Source: Daucus carota subsp. sativus (taxonomy: Eukaryota > Streptophyta > Magnoliopsida > Apiales > Apiaceae). From it: a DNA stretch of 64,000 nt. The notes below the pieces were generated by a model, which had not been told where the DNA came from, searched no databases, and worked only from the letters and a program-made list of their open reading frames with translations. The DNA is taken from positions 2,740,779 through 2,804,778 of the forward strand of contig NC_030383.2 in NCBI RefSeq assembly GCF_001625215.2, written 5' to 3'. Below, piece by piece: positions 1 through 10,546 of this stretch. The position numbers were made by a program, and so were the translations under genes. How positions within the stretch are numbered: the stretch's first letter is position 1; every line of letters begins with the position of its first letter.

Positions 1-650
1 CAAAACCTTAAGGTGTTAAGAAAAGGGCTTACCAGGATCATATATTATTCTAACAATAACAGTGCAAAAAGAACCGGTAGCGCTAAACAAGTGGAGTAAA
101 ACTTAACTTGATGTGTATGTAGTGAATTAAGCAAGAATGTGATGAACAAGTTACAGTGATTTAATTTACCTCTTCCATGCAGTTAGATTTTAATCCAGTA
201 TCCTCTGATGTTGCACTAGTCTCCAACTTAACCACTGTGCTCCCTTGGTTTCGAAAGCTCATTATCAGCTCTTTCAATTCCTCAAACTTAACATCCATCT
301 TATCAAGTTTCATTCCCAGCTCCCTAACCTCTTTATCAATACCAAGGACCTGGTGTCTTAGGCCTTCTTCCTTTTCGCGGAAAATTTCTGTCAGCTCAGT
401 GGTCCTCGTGTCATCCATACCTCGAAAGCTGATTCCCTCCGCCATGATTTTCGTCTAAGGACTGGTCTGCTCTGATACCAATACTTGTGAGTTGTGACCA
501 GGAATTAAACTCAAGTAAATTGCAAGGCAAAGTGTAGAAAATTGCAGACCTGGAAATATAAAGTTGACTTGTAACATTGACTACGAGAGGACACAGAGAG
601 AAGAAGTCTAGGAACCATTTCATGGAAGCCGTGTCCTTGCAGGATTGGCA
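1..650 (-). mobile_element. LTR-retrotransposon relic: LTR end, primer-binding site and gag-like start
   Basis: Read on the minus strand, the 12-base primer-binding site TGGTATCAGAGC (complementary to the 3' end of initiator tRNA-Met, usual in plant Ty1/copia and Ty3/gypsy elements) lies at 480-469. Upstream of it, about 481-650, should be the end of the left LTR, whose outer border I cannot place. A 94-codon open frame (445-161) begins 24 bases past the PBS. It is highly charged and coiled-coil-like, as gag-type leader proteins often are, but has no zinc knuckle. No protease, reverse transcriptase or integrase follows before the window edge at base 1, so the rest is outside or lost. Confidence 0.7.
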
Positions 651-1452
651 GTAAGTTTAAGAGTACCTCTGAATGTCTAAAATCTTTAAAATCTTTAACT
701 AAAATTATAATGATATCCTAAATAAAAATTATAGAAAATACATAAAAAATTTATTACTTTTAACATGACATTTTCTTGTCTAAAAAATTCTTCTTATCTA
801 AAAATTTATCCAATCCCGATCTATGAGGTTGTATTCAATTATGAAATCAAGATGCGATTGAAATTACTTAAAATCCGTCAAAATTTAATATAGTATTCAA
901 ATATTAGTAGATTTTTTTACTTCATCAAACAATGAATTTTGTGAAATTATTCCATGTATTCTATGCTTTTTGAAATCCACCATAATTAATAAAATTTTAA
1001 AACGTTGTACTTAAATATTAATGACTTCCATTAATATTTATAAACTATATATAATCTATTATTTCTCGGTCGAATACACACTAAGGGTTAGTTTTGGATT
1101 TTGCCATCCATTAAACTCATGTAATTATTTCAAAATTTTGATATTTGGTCATTAAATTTATCATTTTAATTATAACAAAATTTTTACTTGTTTTGAATAC
1201 TTCATAGAAAAGCTAGTATATATTTGCTAAAATATGACCAATTTGCATGTCTTGTTCTCCCTTCTCTTAATTCAGCATTTCCAGGATGCAAAGGAAACTG
1301 AAGCCTGCATCATAATACTGAAAGGAACTTGATCTTCCAGTGTGTACTTCAACCTTTTGTTTTGCTTTCCAGTCACAGGGAAAAGGACATTTTTTACAAG
1401 ATCACGACAAGCAGCATCACAAACAAAATTCAAATAAAATGAAGAACTACTT
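651..1452. other. AT-rich spacer downstream of the SINAT gene
   Basis: No gene is supported here. About 1100-1180 resembles one arm of the palindromic repeat found in the second germin-like gene intron (18.19-18.45 kb), with phrases built around atatttggtcat and ttgccatc. The stretch next to 1453 should contain the 3' untranslated region of the SINAT gene. Confidence 0.5.
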
Positions 1453-4400
1453 TCAGGTACAAAGATTTGGTATGCACACTCCAGCCTCTGAATTCTGTTC
1501 TTCTTTCCATATTCTTCCTGTAACTCTAAGCTTCAGCTCCTTCCTCTCTCCACCGGAGAAGAATAGTGCCATGTTCCTTTGGATGATTAGCCCGTCATGG
1601 CTGTCCCTTACCTTTCTGTGACTATCACGAATGCTACGTGGAGTACCCTCCCATATCAGTTTTCTACCATTCCCTCCTACCTCTAAGCTGTAACTGTAAT
1701 TACGAGCATCAGCCTCATCACCCATGAATCGAAGAAATGCCATGTATACAGGTGCTACTCCAAGTTGAAAGGCTTCAAAGTGTAGGCAAAAATATTGACC
1801 AAAACAATGGAAGACCTGGCACAAAACAAAGTAGAGTCTCAGTCACTAGATAAATGAAATTTTCCAATAGAAGAGCAGGGAAAAAATAAAATAAAAGAAC
1901 CATAGATATAATGCATCAAGGAGAGGAAGGTATCATCCAACAATGTTTTTTATGATGAAGTCAAAAAAAAATTTATTAAACATGTGCTGCGTTATTCAGC
2001 AATATTCTATATGTTTCATACTACTAGATATTTAAATGCATTCTACTCTGACGTGACATCGACATTGTGATATTCATATTAACCTAATTAATCCAACCAA
2101 ATAGACAAATGACAATAGAAGATAGATTGTATACAACTGGTTTCTAAAATCATCCTTACAGCCAGTACAATGCAGAGGTCCATTCTCAAGTAACTTGTAA
2201 TAGAGGAATACGGTGCTGGAAAAGCAAGCAAGAGGGACAAAAATAAGAGCTGACTTACTGTTAACATCCAAGTGGCATTAGTAACTTCACGGGGATTTGA
2301 TTTTACATATCGATGGTTGAATGTAGATCCAGTGTGCATGTCCACTTTGTGGTCATCTCGGAGATGTGAAACCAGAAAAGGAACATCACCATTAACAGCA
2401 CAGTCTGATCCAGCATACGGGCAGCTGTATGGTCTAAAATTGCAAAGTTCCTCATGTTTAAGTTTGCTGTAATACGGAAATATCTCTGGACATCCCAGTG
2501 TGTAATACTTGCATGGAAGTTCAAGAGATTCTGCCACCTTCTCCAATGCCAGGCACCTAATATCTCCCAATTCTTGTCTACAAGTAGGACATCGATTATG
2601 TACTTGCACTTTACAAGTTGAACACAAAGTGTGACCATTGTGACACTGCAAGGATGCAGTTCACAGTAGATAGATAATCATTAGTATAATGAACAGATGA
2701 GTGGAACATTAATCACTGACTTATTTCAAGACTTTTGCCAGCATAGCATAATTGATAAATAAAGTGTGACCAGTCACAACTTTGGCAATGAACACAAAAG
2801 ACATTATCATATTGGTTATTTTGGCATTGCTTTATATTTGTAACAGGGAATGGGGCTAGAATGATATTTGATGACCTCAATTCATTTGCAAGCAATAAGG
2901 GTTAGTTCTATCAGTAATTTTACAACTTTGAGAATGTTATATTAGTTCCATCCCGGAATAAACGATCAGATAAGATATGAAACGTAAGGAATATAAATTA
3001 CACATAAGAGTGTAGGTGCAAACTTGATATGATGGCAGAAAAAGCTTAGAGGCACCATAATGACCTTGTTACCGCAAAAGAAGACTGCAGGATTAATGTC
3101 ATGCCCTAGCAACTACCAGTTTGAGACACAAGTTAGTTAACTATTTCTCATAACAAAGGGATCATGACTGCATAATATATATAACTGATTAAAGAACGAT
3201 TTATTCATTGTACACATACATTCTGTGTGTGGCACACAAAATACTCCAAAGCATGTTTCAAGAATATAAGAATATATATCTTAAAACATTCTTTGCAAGA
3301 AGGTGTTATTACTTACTAATATCCCTTGTGCATCACTAAGCGGATCCTCAATTGACAGATATAAAATTATCATAATAAACTCCTCTTACATGTTATGCAA
3401 AGAAAAGACTTAACAAATTTTTATCAAAATGCAATCTACACTCAGTCTTATAGATTCTGGAACGCTAATCCGGAGTATATTTATCTTAAAAGTTTATTAA
3501 CATCAAGTGTACCCGACAACCCAAACTTTGAATTCGAAACCTCATATGTGAATTAGGACGACATAGGATTGTTTTTTTTTCTCACTAAAAATCTGACTCA
3601 ATATCCAAAATATTTTTTTTAATGAATATGGGTTTTGTTGAGATCCAGGAACAGAGAAAAAATTGTAAACAAATAAATTTTAAAAAAGTTTTGTAATTCT
3701 GTGTAGACATATACACACGATATTCATTTCTGCATCTCTCTAATTCGCACCAACTTCCATTCCTCCTAATCGTGAAATAAAAACAAAATTATTTCCTAAT
3801 TATTCTTCGGAAACATTGTACCACATTTTTCACTTTCACCTCTTCCACCAGTCCACCTTCGATCTTTTCTAAAATTATTCATTCCTTACCTTCCTTACAT
3901 TTCTACAAACCGATCAAGACATTCAAAACCATGCTTTCACACAAACTACTACAGATTGGGGCTTGAAGAAAGACAATAGGAAGAGTATACTTCGTAATCT
4001 AACCTGATATTATTTCTTTTAAACACATTGCACTTAAGTTCAATCCCAAACACATTCTGTTAACTTTTAAAAAATATTACATAAAGATGGTATCTTTTAA
4101 CCAGCAAATCAAAATTTCAATCAATTAATAACACTCCAAATTCAGAACCATTCAACACATTACAAGAACAAGCAAATTCCAATTTGTATCTCTAAAAAAC
4201 AATACCATCATATTTACATACAACTTAAAAATCAGAACTCCATCGACAAACAATACAGTCTCATATATAAGTGTAAACAAAAAAAGAAAGACACAGATTA
4301 GCCCTTCAAAAGAATCAAACTTGATGAATGTCCACAAACATCCACATGATACATACCCAAAAAATCAAAACTTCATCCAAACCACATCTCAAATTCTCAA

Positions 4401-4881
4401 AAACCCCATTACCCAAATCATCAAAACAAGAAATTCCAATCATAAACACGTAATTTCCCACAAACAAACTTGATAAATGTCCACATACATATACACATTC
4501 AATATACATCCCAAATTCTTAAGAAACCCCATAACTTAAATCATCAAAACAACAAATTCTAATCATAAACACACATTTTCACATATACAATAATAAGCAC
4601 ACAAAAAATAAAACAAAAACAACCCAGAAATAAGAAAAGAAAAGACAAACCTGATGAATAGGAGGGTACATAGAATTAGTACAAACAGGACATTCCAACA
4701 ACTCATGAACACTTGTGGCTGGAACAATTCCTTGTACTAACCCAGCAATATTATTACTAATATTTTGAGGTTTTAATGGATATTTACGATGATGATGATT
4801 ATGAGCAGCAACAGAAGAATGGATCTCATCATCTTCAACACCATCTGAAGATGAAACACACTCTATGTTATCAATATCCAT
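1453..4881 (-). CDS. SINAT: SINAT-type RING E3 ubiquitin-protein ligase (seven-in-absentia family)
   Basis: Exons 4881-4651, 2645-2259 and 1815-1453 join in phase 0 with GT-AG borders to give 326 residues, typical for plant SINATs. The C3HC4 RING has C64, C67, C78, H82, C85, C88, C96 and C99; intron 1 falls just before C78. A SIAH-type zinc finger follows (about 116-180), then the TRAF-like SINA substrate-binding domain to a C-terminus reading PNLCT. SINAT proteins dimerise and attach ubiquitin to targets; in Arabidopsis these include NAC1, FREE1/ESCRT parts, ATG6/ATG13 and BES1. The acidic, His-rich N-terminus (HNHHH) before the RING is the usual variable part. Intron 1 (2 kb) holds an imperfect tandem repeat. 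Which SINAT member this is cannot be decided from sequence alone. Confidence 0.94.
4319..4600. repeat. Imperfect tandem duplication in SINAT intron 1
   Basis: Two diverged copies of a unit of about 155 bp lie in tandem just inside the intron. Both carry the series (g)atgaatgtccaca / gataaatgtccaca, then tcccaaattct-like, then accccat...aaatcatcaaaaca, then aattc(c/t)aatcataaacac. The second copy ends about 50 bp before the exon 1 donor. Confidence 0.7.
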
Positions 4882-6079
4882 CTGTATTTACACAAATCTT
4901 GATGACCCACCTCTCTAAATCTTGAAAATTTTCAAGCTTTCATGACATTTTCTTGAATTTCAAGAATTGGGGTTCAAAGAGGAGGGTAGATTTGGAGAGA
5001 AGGGGATATAGAGGGGATTTATTTATTTCACAGAAAATAAATTAAACGCCACTTTTGATGAGTTTCAACCCCTCGGATATGTTTCTTTAATTTTTGATGT
5101 TAGATTTATAGATTTTTTTTTTTTGAGCTATGATAAAATCAAGATTATCGATGAAAATTACTGTTCAATTTTTTTTCTCTTCCTTTCGTCACGGTAAAAT
5201 TTGGTTATTTCACTTGCTAACAGATTTCGCGTGACGAAGAGTTTCCGTTTAACAATTTTAAAACTAGTATATCAACTAATCTTCTTCACTCAAGAAGATC
5301 TCGAAATTTCTTTTAACCAAAATATATCAATTAATTTACATAATTAAACAATTTCAATATAAAATTATCAAGTAATCATCCTCTTAACGAGAGGTCTCGA
5401 TAAACACTTTCAAATCAAAATGGTATATGATCATTAATATTGATTCCTTCTCTGAGAATGTCTATAAAGTTACAAAATTATATATTTTGATCTAACCCCA
5501 ATCTACACTTATTATAAGAAAATGAGAAGAAAGAATATTTTTGACTCGAAACTCTAATATTGTGTTTGAATGAGAAAAATGAAATGTAACGTGTGAAAAA
5601 TAAAGAATTTATTAAGAAAAGATTTGAAGATAAAATGAGAGAGCGCGAAATTTATATGATAATTAAATTCTGGTTTCAATCGTAAACAACAAAATGAGAA
5701 AGAAATGAAATTTTCAAACATTTACCCATGATAAAATTCAAATTTCATATTATTACTTTTAGTTATTTTTTTTAAACCAACGAAATATAACATAAAAATA
5801 TTCTTCGGTAAACAATTCTCGTGTGTATAATAAATTCATAACCAGAGAGTTAATTATGTCTTCCGGCTCAGAACAATATTTCAAGAAAAAGAAACGAGTC
5901 TGGTTTATTCGTTTTATTTCAAACATTTTAACAGTAGGTTACACAGGATTCAGGGTACAACCCCTTGCATACAGTTCACTAGCTAGCTAGGCTGCAGCAA
6001 TTATTCTTCCAGGACTCATTAATAACAGCCTCTCAAGTTGCAGATCACAGCAACTCTAAGAGAATCAGAGGCTTATAAT
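4882..6079. other. Intergenic: SINAT promoter side and terpene synthase 3' side
   Basis: SINAT reads leftward from 4881, so 4882 to about 5060 should contain its 5' leader; a CT-rich (minus strand) stretch at 4975-5030 with a TATA-like CTCTATATCC is seen. About 5.06-5.9 kb is AT-rich with no gene or recognised repeat. About 5.9-6.08 kb is the likely 3' untranslated region of the terpene synthase. Confidence 0.5.
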
Positions 6080-9000
6080 TCATATTGAGATGGGATCCAC
6101 TAGCACGGAGCGTATAAGTTCCTTAGTTTTGGTGTTTGAGCAAGTAAAGCCATCCATATCCTGGAATTCGTAAAGAATGCATACCAGGCGTGACATACTA
6201 AGAGCAGCTGTGAGTGACATACTAAGAGCAGCTGTGAGCAGCGGAGGAGGGAGTACTGTTTGGCCAAAGCACTCCGAGTTTAAATCCTTCCATGCTAGAA
6301 CATTTTGTTTCTTGAACTCGGAAAATGTACATTCCTTTGACACACCATGTTGTTTCATGTAAACATCAACTAGGAAAGCTGCGTCTTCGGCCTTCCCCTC
6401 CTGCAATACCTTCATGTTATTGTAAATTGGCAGGTTTGGCTAGTGTGTGCCCCTGGGCACATGCTAAGCACTAAATTTGATGTATTTAGCTTGTTTTAAT
6501 TGATTGGTGGAGCTTTTGTATATGCAGGAGTCCACCATTATTAATAAGTAGTAGCCAATCAAAATGAGTTAAATACATGAAATTTGGTGCTTAGCAAGTG
6601 CCCATGGGCACACCATAGAAAAACCGTTATAAGTTTAAGCAATAATTGCAATAATTGGCGTAACATAGATGAATCATTCATGCCTCGTATTCAGCCATAT
6701 CGTCAGTGAATCTGCAATACAAGCTTCCTGCTCGGATAAGAAGTGGACAAGTAGATATCCATTCAAGGGCTTCCCTCGTCACAATAGGCCCCATCCCCAC
6801 CACAAAACTGGTGGTGAGTAGTGGTACAGTTGAGGTTACAATTGAATGTGGCATACAGTCTTCCATTGTGGGTACTAACCATTTGTTAAGGCACTTGGCT
6901 TCATAAATGTATGACCTGGTTATTTCTTTCAACTGAAGGTAGGAGGAAATAATTCAAAATTAGTGACCGCGGTTTAAAGGTAATATATAGAGCAATCATA
7001 ACATAATATTTACCGCGTCTATTGCAAACTGAGCATGCCCTACTGGTATTCCTGCAATGCTGAATTTTTCTTCCACTTCAGCATAAAAGTCTAAGATGAC
7101 ACGATATATATACTTCATGTACTCTGGTAGCTGATCCGAAGCACTGACATCCCACCTGATCATGTTTTTAAGTATGAGTATCTACTGGTGTTTTTGTTAT
7201 AGTATGATCTTGGTAAACTCTCCTCCCAACACTTAAGGTTTTGGGAGAATTGGTCACAGAAAAGTTTTGACTATGGCATCATATTTTCAAAACAAAACAA
7301 AAAAGAACACCTTAAGTTAGATGAGTGTACCTTTGGATTGCATCCGTAAAAAGTGTGAGTTCTTCAACAGTACCATACACATCGTATATGTCATCAACAA
7401 CTACAATCCATGAGATTATTGTTGCAAGTATTCTTCGTGCAAGTTTGTATTGGGGCTCAAAGGACATCCCTACAGCCCAGAAGAAGCCTTCCATGGATTT
7501 ATCTCTGGCAAATGGCAGTTTCTCTTTAAGGTTCAGATTCATCCACCATCTAGAATTGCAAACATATAATAAATGAAAAATGTCTCTTCAAAGTTAAAAT
7601 ATATGCATCATGCGGAAGCTCAAGCATACAATACCTGGAAAACTCGCCCGCCTCACTTTGATGAAGTTTTTGCACAAGATTAAAGTCTAATTTAGCAAAA
7701 TATAGCAGGGTCTCAGAATGAGAATCATCCTCTTCATAAAGAGGAATGTAGTGCCTGGCTTCAACCCTATTTACAGTCTTCCAGAGTGGTAGTTTAAGTG
7801 CACGGATGACAAGCGCTGCAAGGGGATTTTTCAACTGAGTTGTGAGACTCTCAAGGTGAGAGGTTGTGAATGCTAATGCTTCTTCAAGTATATCTTCTCC
7901 ATGAACCCTGAGATGGGTAGCTTCGTAAAAGCTTAGCAGTCCTTCTGCATCTTTGCTCAAACACTCCATGAACATCCCAGTGCTCTCGTCTTTGAATTTT
8001 TTGAACACGTCTAGTTTATTTTCACAAAAAATAAATAGAGCAACAACAACTATAGTAATGAAACTGTGTACGTAAAACACATATACTGAACACCTAGGTA
8101 CTTAATTACCAGAAGAGACATTATAACCATGTTGTCTAAGCAATCGAAAACAAAGGGCTACAAATTGGAGGTCAATCTTGCTTTCAGTTCCACAAAGCTC
8201 ATGATACGAATCCTTCATTCGTCCTAATGCTGCATCAATCTCTGCCTGAAAATGATAAGCCACGCCAAGTCGTTGAATATCATTAATCAACTTTAGCTGT
8301 TCTCGAGGGAAATGAGCAGCTTCCATTAGCATCTTCCTCACTTCTTTCTTAAGCACTTCCATTTTTTGCACTGTGTCACCATCAGGTGTCTGCATGCATG
8401 TACACACGTAAGGACCACTACAAAAAAACAGGGCAAAACCGACCGGCTAATAAAAGTGTCGACTTAAAACCGACCGGCGATATCGGTCGGTTATGATCAA
8501 ACACGGCGTCGTTTTGTCTTGCTGGCAAGACCCAGACATTTTTTAACCGACAACGGTGATGACGGTCGGTTTTAATGCTGACGTGTACGCTCCTTAACCG
8601 ACCCGCTCCTCGGTCGGTTACGTCATTTTGGAAATTTATTTAATTTTTAAATAAATAATGAGTCTGAACGACGGCGTTTTATTACAAACCGAAGGCGTTT
8701 TGTAATAAATCTCATAACTGACCGGCCTCAGTCGGTTATATGGTTTATATTTAATTAATTTTTAAATAAATTATAAGCCAAAACGACGACGTTTTGCCCT
8801 GTTTTTTTGTAGTCGACCATCCCTCCGTCCCACTCATTTCTATACTATACTTTATAAGAGTCTTAAAATGCGTGTCAAGTCCTTTGTACCAAATATAAAC
8901 AATCAAAGGGGACAGAAGGTGTACTACGAAAGCTAGTCATTACAATGAAAAAAGCACAGGAGTAACATTAGATTTACCGCATGACCAGGGGTGTTATAGG

Positions 9001-9115
9001 CAAGAAAATGGTCTCCCCAGACGCAGGGATGATAATTTGAGGATCTTCGAACAATATCAGGCAGCGCAGCCTTATGTGGTGGAGAACCTGATGAAGCCTG
9101 AAGAAACACAGACAT
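6080..9115 (-). CDS. Terpene synthase, TPS-a (sesquiterpene synthase-like)
   Basis: Seven exons, the standard plan of plant sesquiterpene synthases: 9115-8978, 8389-8110, 8010-7635, 7549-7331, 7155-7014, 6932-6684, 6400-6080; 574 residues. Exon 4 is 219 bp and exon 6 is 249 bp, the canonical sizes. Seen motifs: RRX8W at R23-R24-W33, no plastid peptide before it, and the Mg-binding DDIYD at 317-321. TPS-a enzymes in the cytosol ionise and cyclise farnesyl diphosphate; the product cannot be predicted. Oddities: the exon 6 donor is GC, not GT (6683-6682); the second metal motif reads DDMAEYE at 462-468 where a Ser/Thr is expected at its fifth position, and the following residues are one short; residues 523-530 LTAALSMS are repeated at 531-538. 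Intron 1 carries a CACTA MITE, the last intron a palindromic MITE. It may be an altered or failing enzyme. Confidence 0.93.
6190..6238. repeat. 24-bp in-frame tandem duplication in the terpene synthase last exon
   Basis: The 24-base unit beginning tgacatactaagagcagctg occurs twice back to back with no mismatch. It adds eight residues (LTAALSMS twice) in the alpha-helical C-terminal domain and keeps the frame open. Confidence 0.9.
6443..6614. mobile_element. Palindromic MITE in the last intron of the terpene synthase
   Basis: About 170 bp with long imperfect terminal inverted repeats: left arm from gtgtgcccctgggcacatgc, right arm ending gcaagtgcccatgggcacac. Arms pair for roughly 60 bases. 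The tips contain a smaller palindrome (GTGCCC..GGGCAC). It lies between the GC donor at 6683 and the acceptor at 6401. No clear target duplication was found, so the superfamily is left open. Confidence 0.75.
8416..8814. mobile_element. CACTA-type MITE (399 bp) with GAC target duplication, in terpene synthase intron 1
   Basis: The left end starts CACTACAAAAAAACAGGGC, and the right end is its inverse except for the last base (GTAGTC). Flanking triplets are GAC at 8413-8415 and GAC at 8815-8817, the 3-bp duplication made by CACTA transposases. Subterminal regions repeat ACCGACCGG / CGGTCGGTTA many times in both directions, as expected of transposase-binding sites. It encodes nothing and must be mobilised in trans. 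Confidence 0.93.
8818..8922. mobile_element. Stowaway-like MITE, degraded
   Basis: Ends read catccctccgtccc and ggggacagaaggtg, near-inverse and close to the Stowaway tip CTCCCTCCGTCCC. A related copy is at 12.76-12.85 kb. The CACTA MITE to its left has inserted within a few bases of its tip. Confidence 0.6.
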
Positions 9116-10546
9116 ACTTTTGCAAGTTAAAGGAGAGATTTCAGAGAGGATGTGTGATAATATTCAGCATTATGGCACCTACTACTTATACCAGCTAGTT
9201 CAGTTCATTCGCACTATTTTTAATGTTATCAGGTTGTTTCATAATCGTCTTAAGTGGGCTAATTTGCTTTGTTATTGGTGATATCCGCTTTTTATAATTG
9301 TAAGTGGCATGAATCATACCAAATAAGTAATACTGTGATTGTTCACATTTCTCCCGTTTCATTCTTTACGCTGTGCGGAGTTGCCATTTTGTGACTGCGA
9401 CTTGGTGTGCGCAGTCCAATTTTGATATCTTTACTGACAAGAGCATTTCCAACGGTGTTGACTAAGACATTTTGCTTCAAAAGTATTGGCTATAATTTAA
9501 AAATAGCATGTTATTAATATTTTAGATTGTTAAAATAGAATATTTCAGTTCAATATGGCAATCTTCCTACCGATTTCCTTACAGACCTCTAAAGGTTCGA
9601 CAAATTTAGCCATACACGGTAGGTTAGCTAAATTTATAGACAACAGCTAAGTATGGTTGGAGGTTTTTCAAGCTGTTGGCTAAATTTTTTTATTTCAAAT
9701 ATGCCAACTCACTTTTTAGCCAAGGGCTTTCAATGGTTGAAGATGCTATTAGGATAATGGTTCCCTTTGCCCCTTTAACATTATTTATCTTTATTAAAAC
9801 ATCAGTGACTTGTTAGGATAATGGCTCCCTTCTTCCCTTTAACCATCTTTCATATTTATATTAATATTAAAATAAATTACAGTATGATTATTTTTTTGAT
9901 ATTTAGTATTATTTATTGTACATCTCTCTTAACTCAGTACTTTGATATTCACGTTTCCATTATCTTTTTAAAAGTTAATATTAAATACCTATCACAATAA
10001 TTCTATAATAACAAAAAGTATTATAATTGATATATACTATTTATATCAAGGTATATAAATAGTTTATTTATACATATTTAGATTGTTATTAGAAAATATA
10101 TAGTATTTTATAGTTTATAAATACTAACTTATAATATGTGCTATGCATTGATCACTTACAATATCGCTATTTTATCGCATATATTTTAATATTTAATTTT
10201 ATTGTGAAAACAAATATTAGAATAATATATATTTTTAAGTAAAATAATTTTAAAAATAATTAATAAATTGTTTTCATATGTGTTCTCCACCACCTGATGT
10301 CCTTTCTCTTTTTCGTCCAAAATAGACGAGATTGCACTCGTTTGTCTATTTATTTTTAGGTCCAGTACTACAACTTTTTGTCATTAGCAAGCATCACCAG
10401 CTACGAGATAAATTCCCCTCTGTCCATCATTTATGTACCAACCCAGTGTAGCTTTAACATTATGCATCTTTTAATTCAGAGGGATTCTTGTGAACTTGAA
10501 CCAGAGGTTAATGCCCGAGAAACAACTCCATTTATAAACAAACAAC
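9116..10546. other. Intergenic spacer upstream of the terpene synthase
   Basis: Contains the presumed promoter of the terpene synthase on the minus strand (no convincing TATA box seen) and one MITE (9441-9747). About 9.75-10.55 kb is strongly AT-rich with no supported gene. Confidence 0.5.
9441..9747. mobile_element. MITE, GAGCATYTCCAA family, copy 1
   Basis: Left end gagcatttccaacgg, right end ggttgaagatgct, near-inverse. The interior shares phrases with the copy at 15.35-15.65 kb, such as tagattgttaaaatagaat / tattctattttaacaatat and gacctctaaaggttcgacaa / ttgtcgaacctctataggtc, so the two copies lie in opposite orientation. Tips of this kind are common on PIF/Harbinger- and hAT-like MITEs; no clean target duplication was seen. 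Confidence 0.7.
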
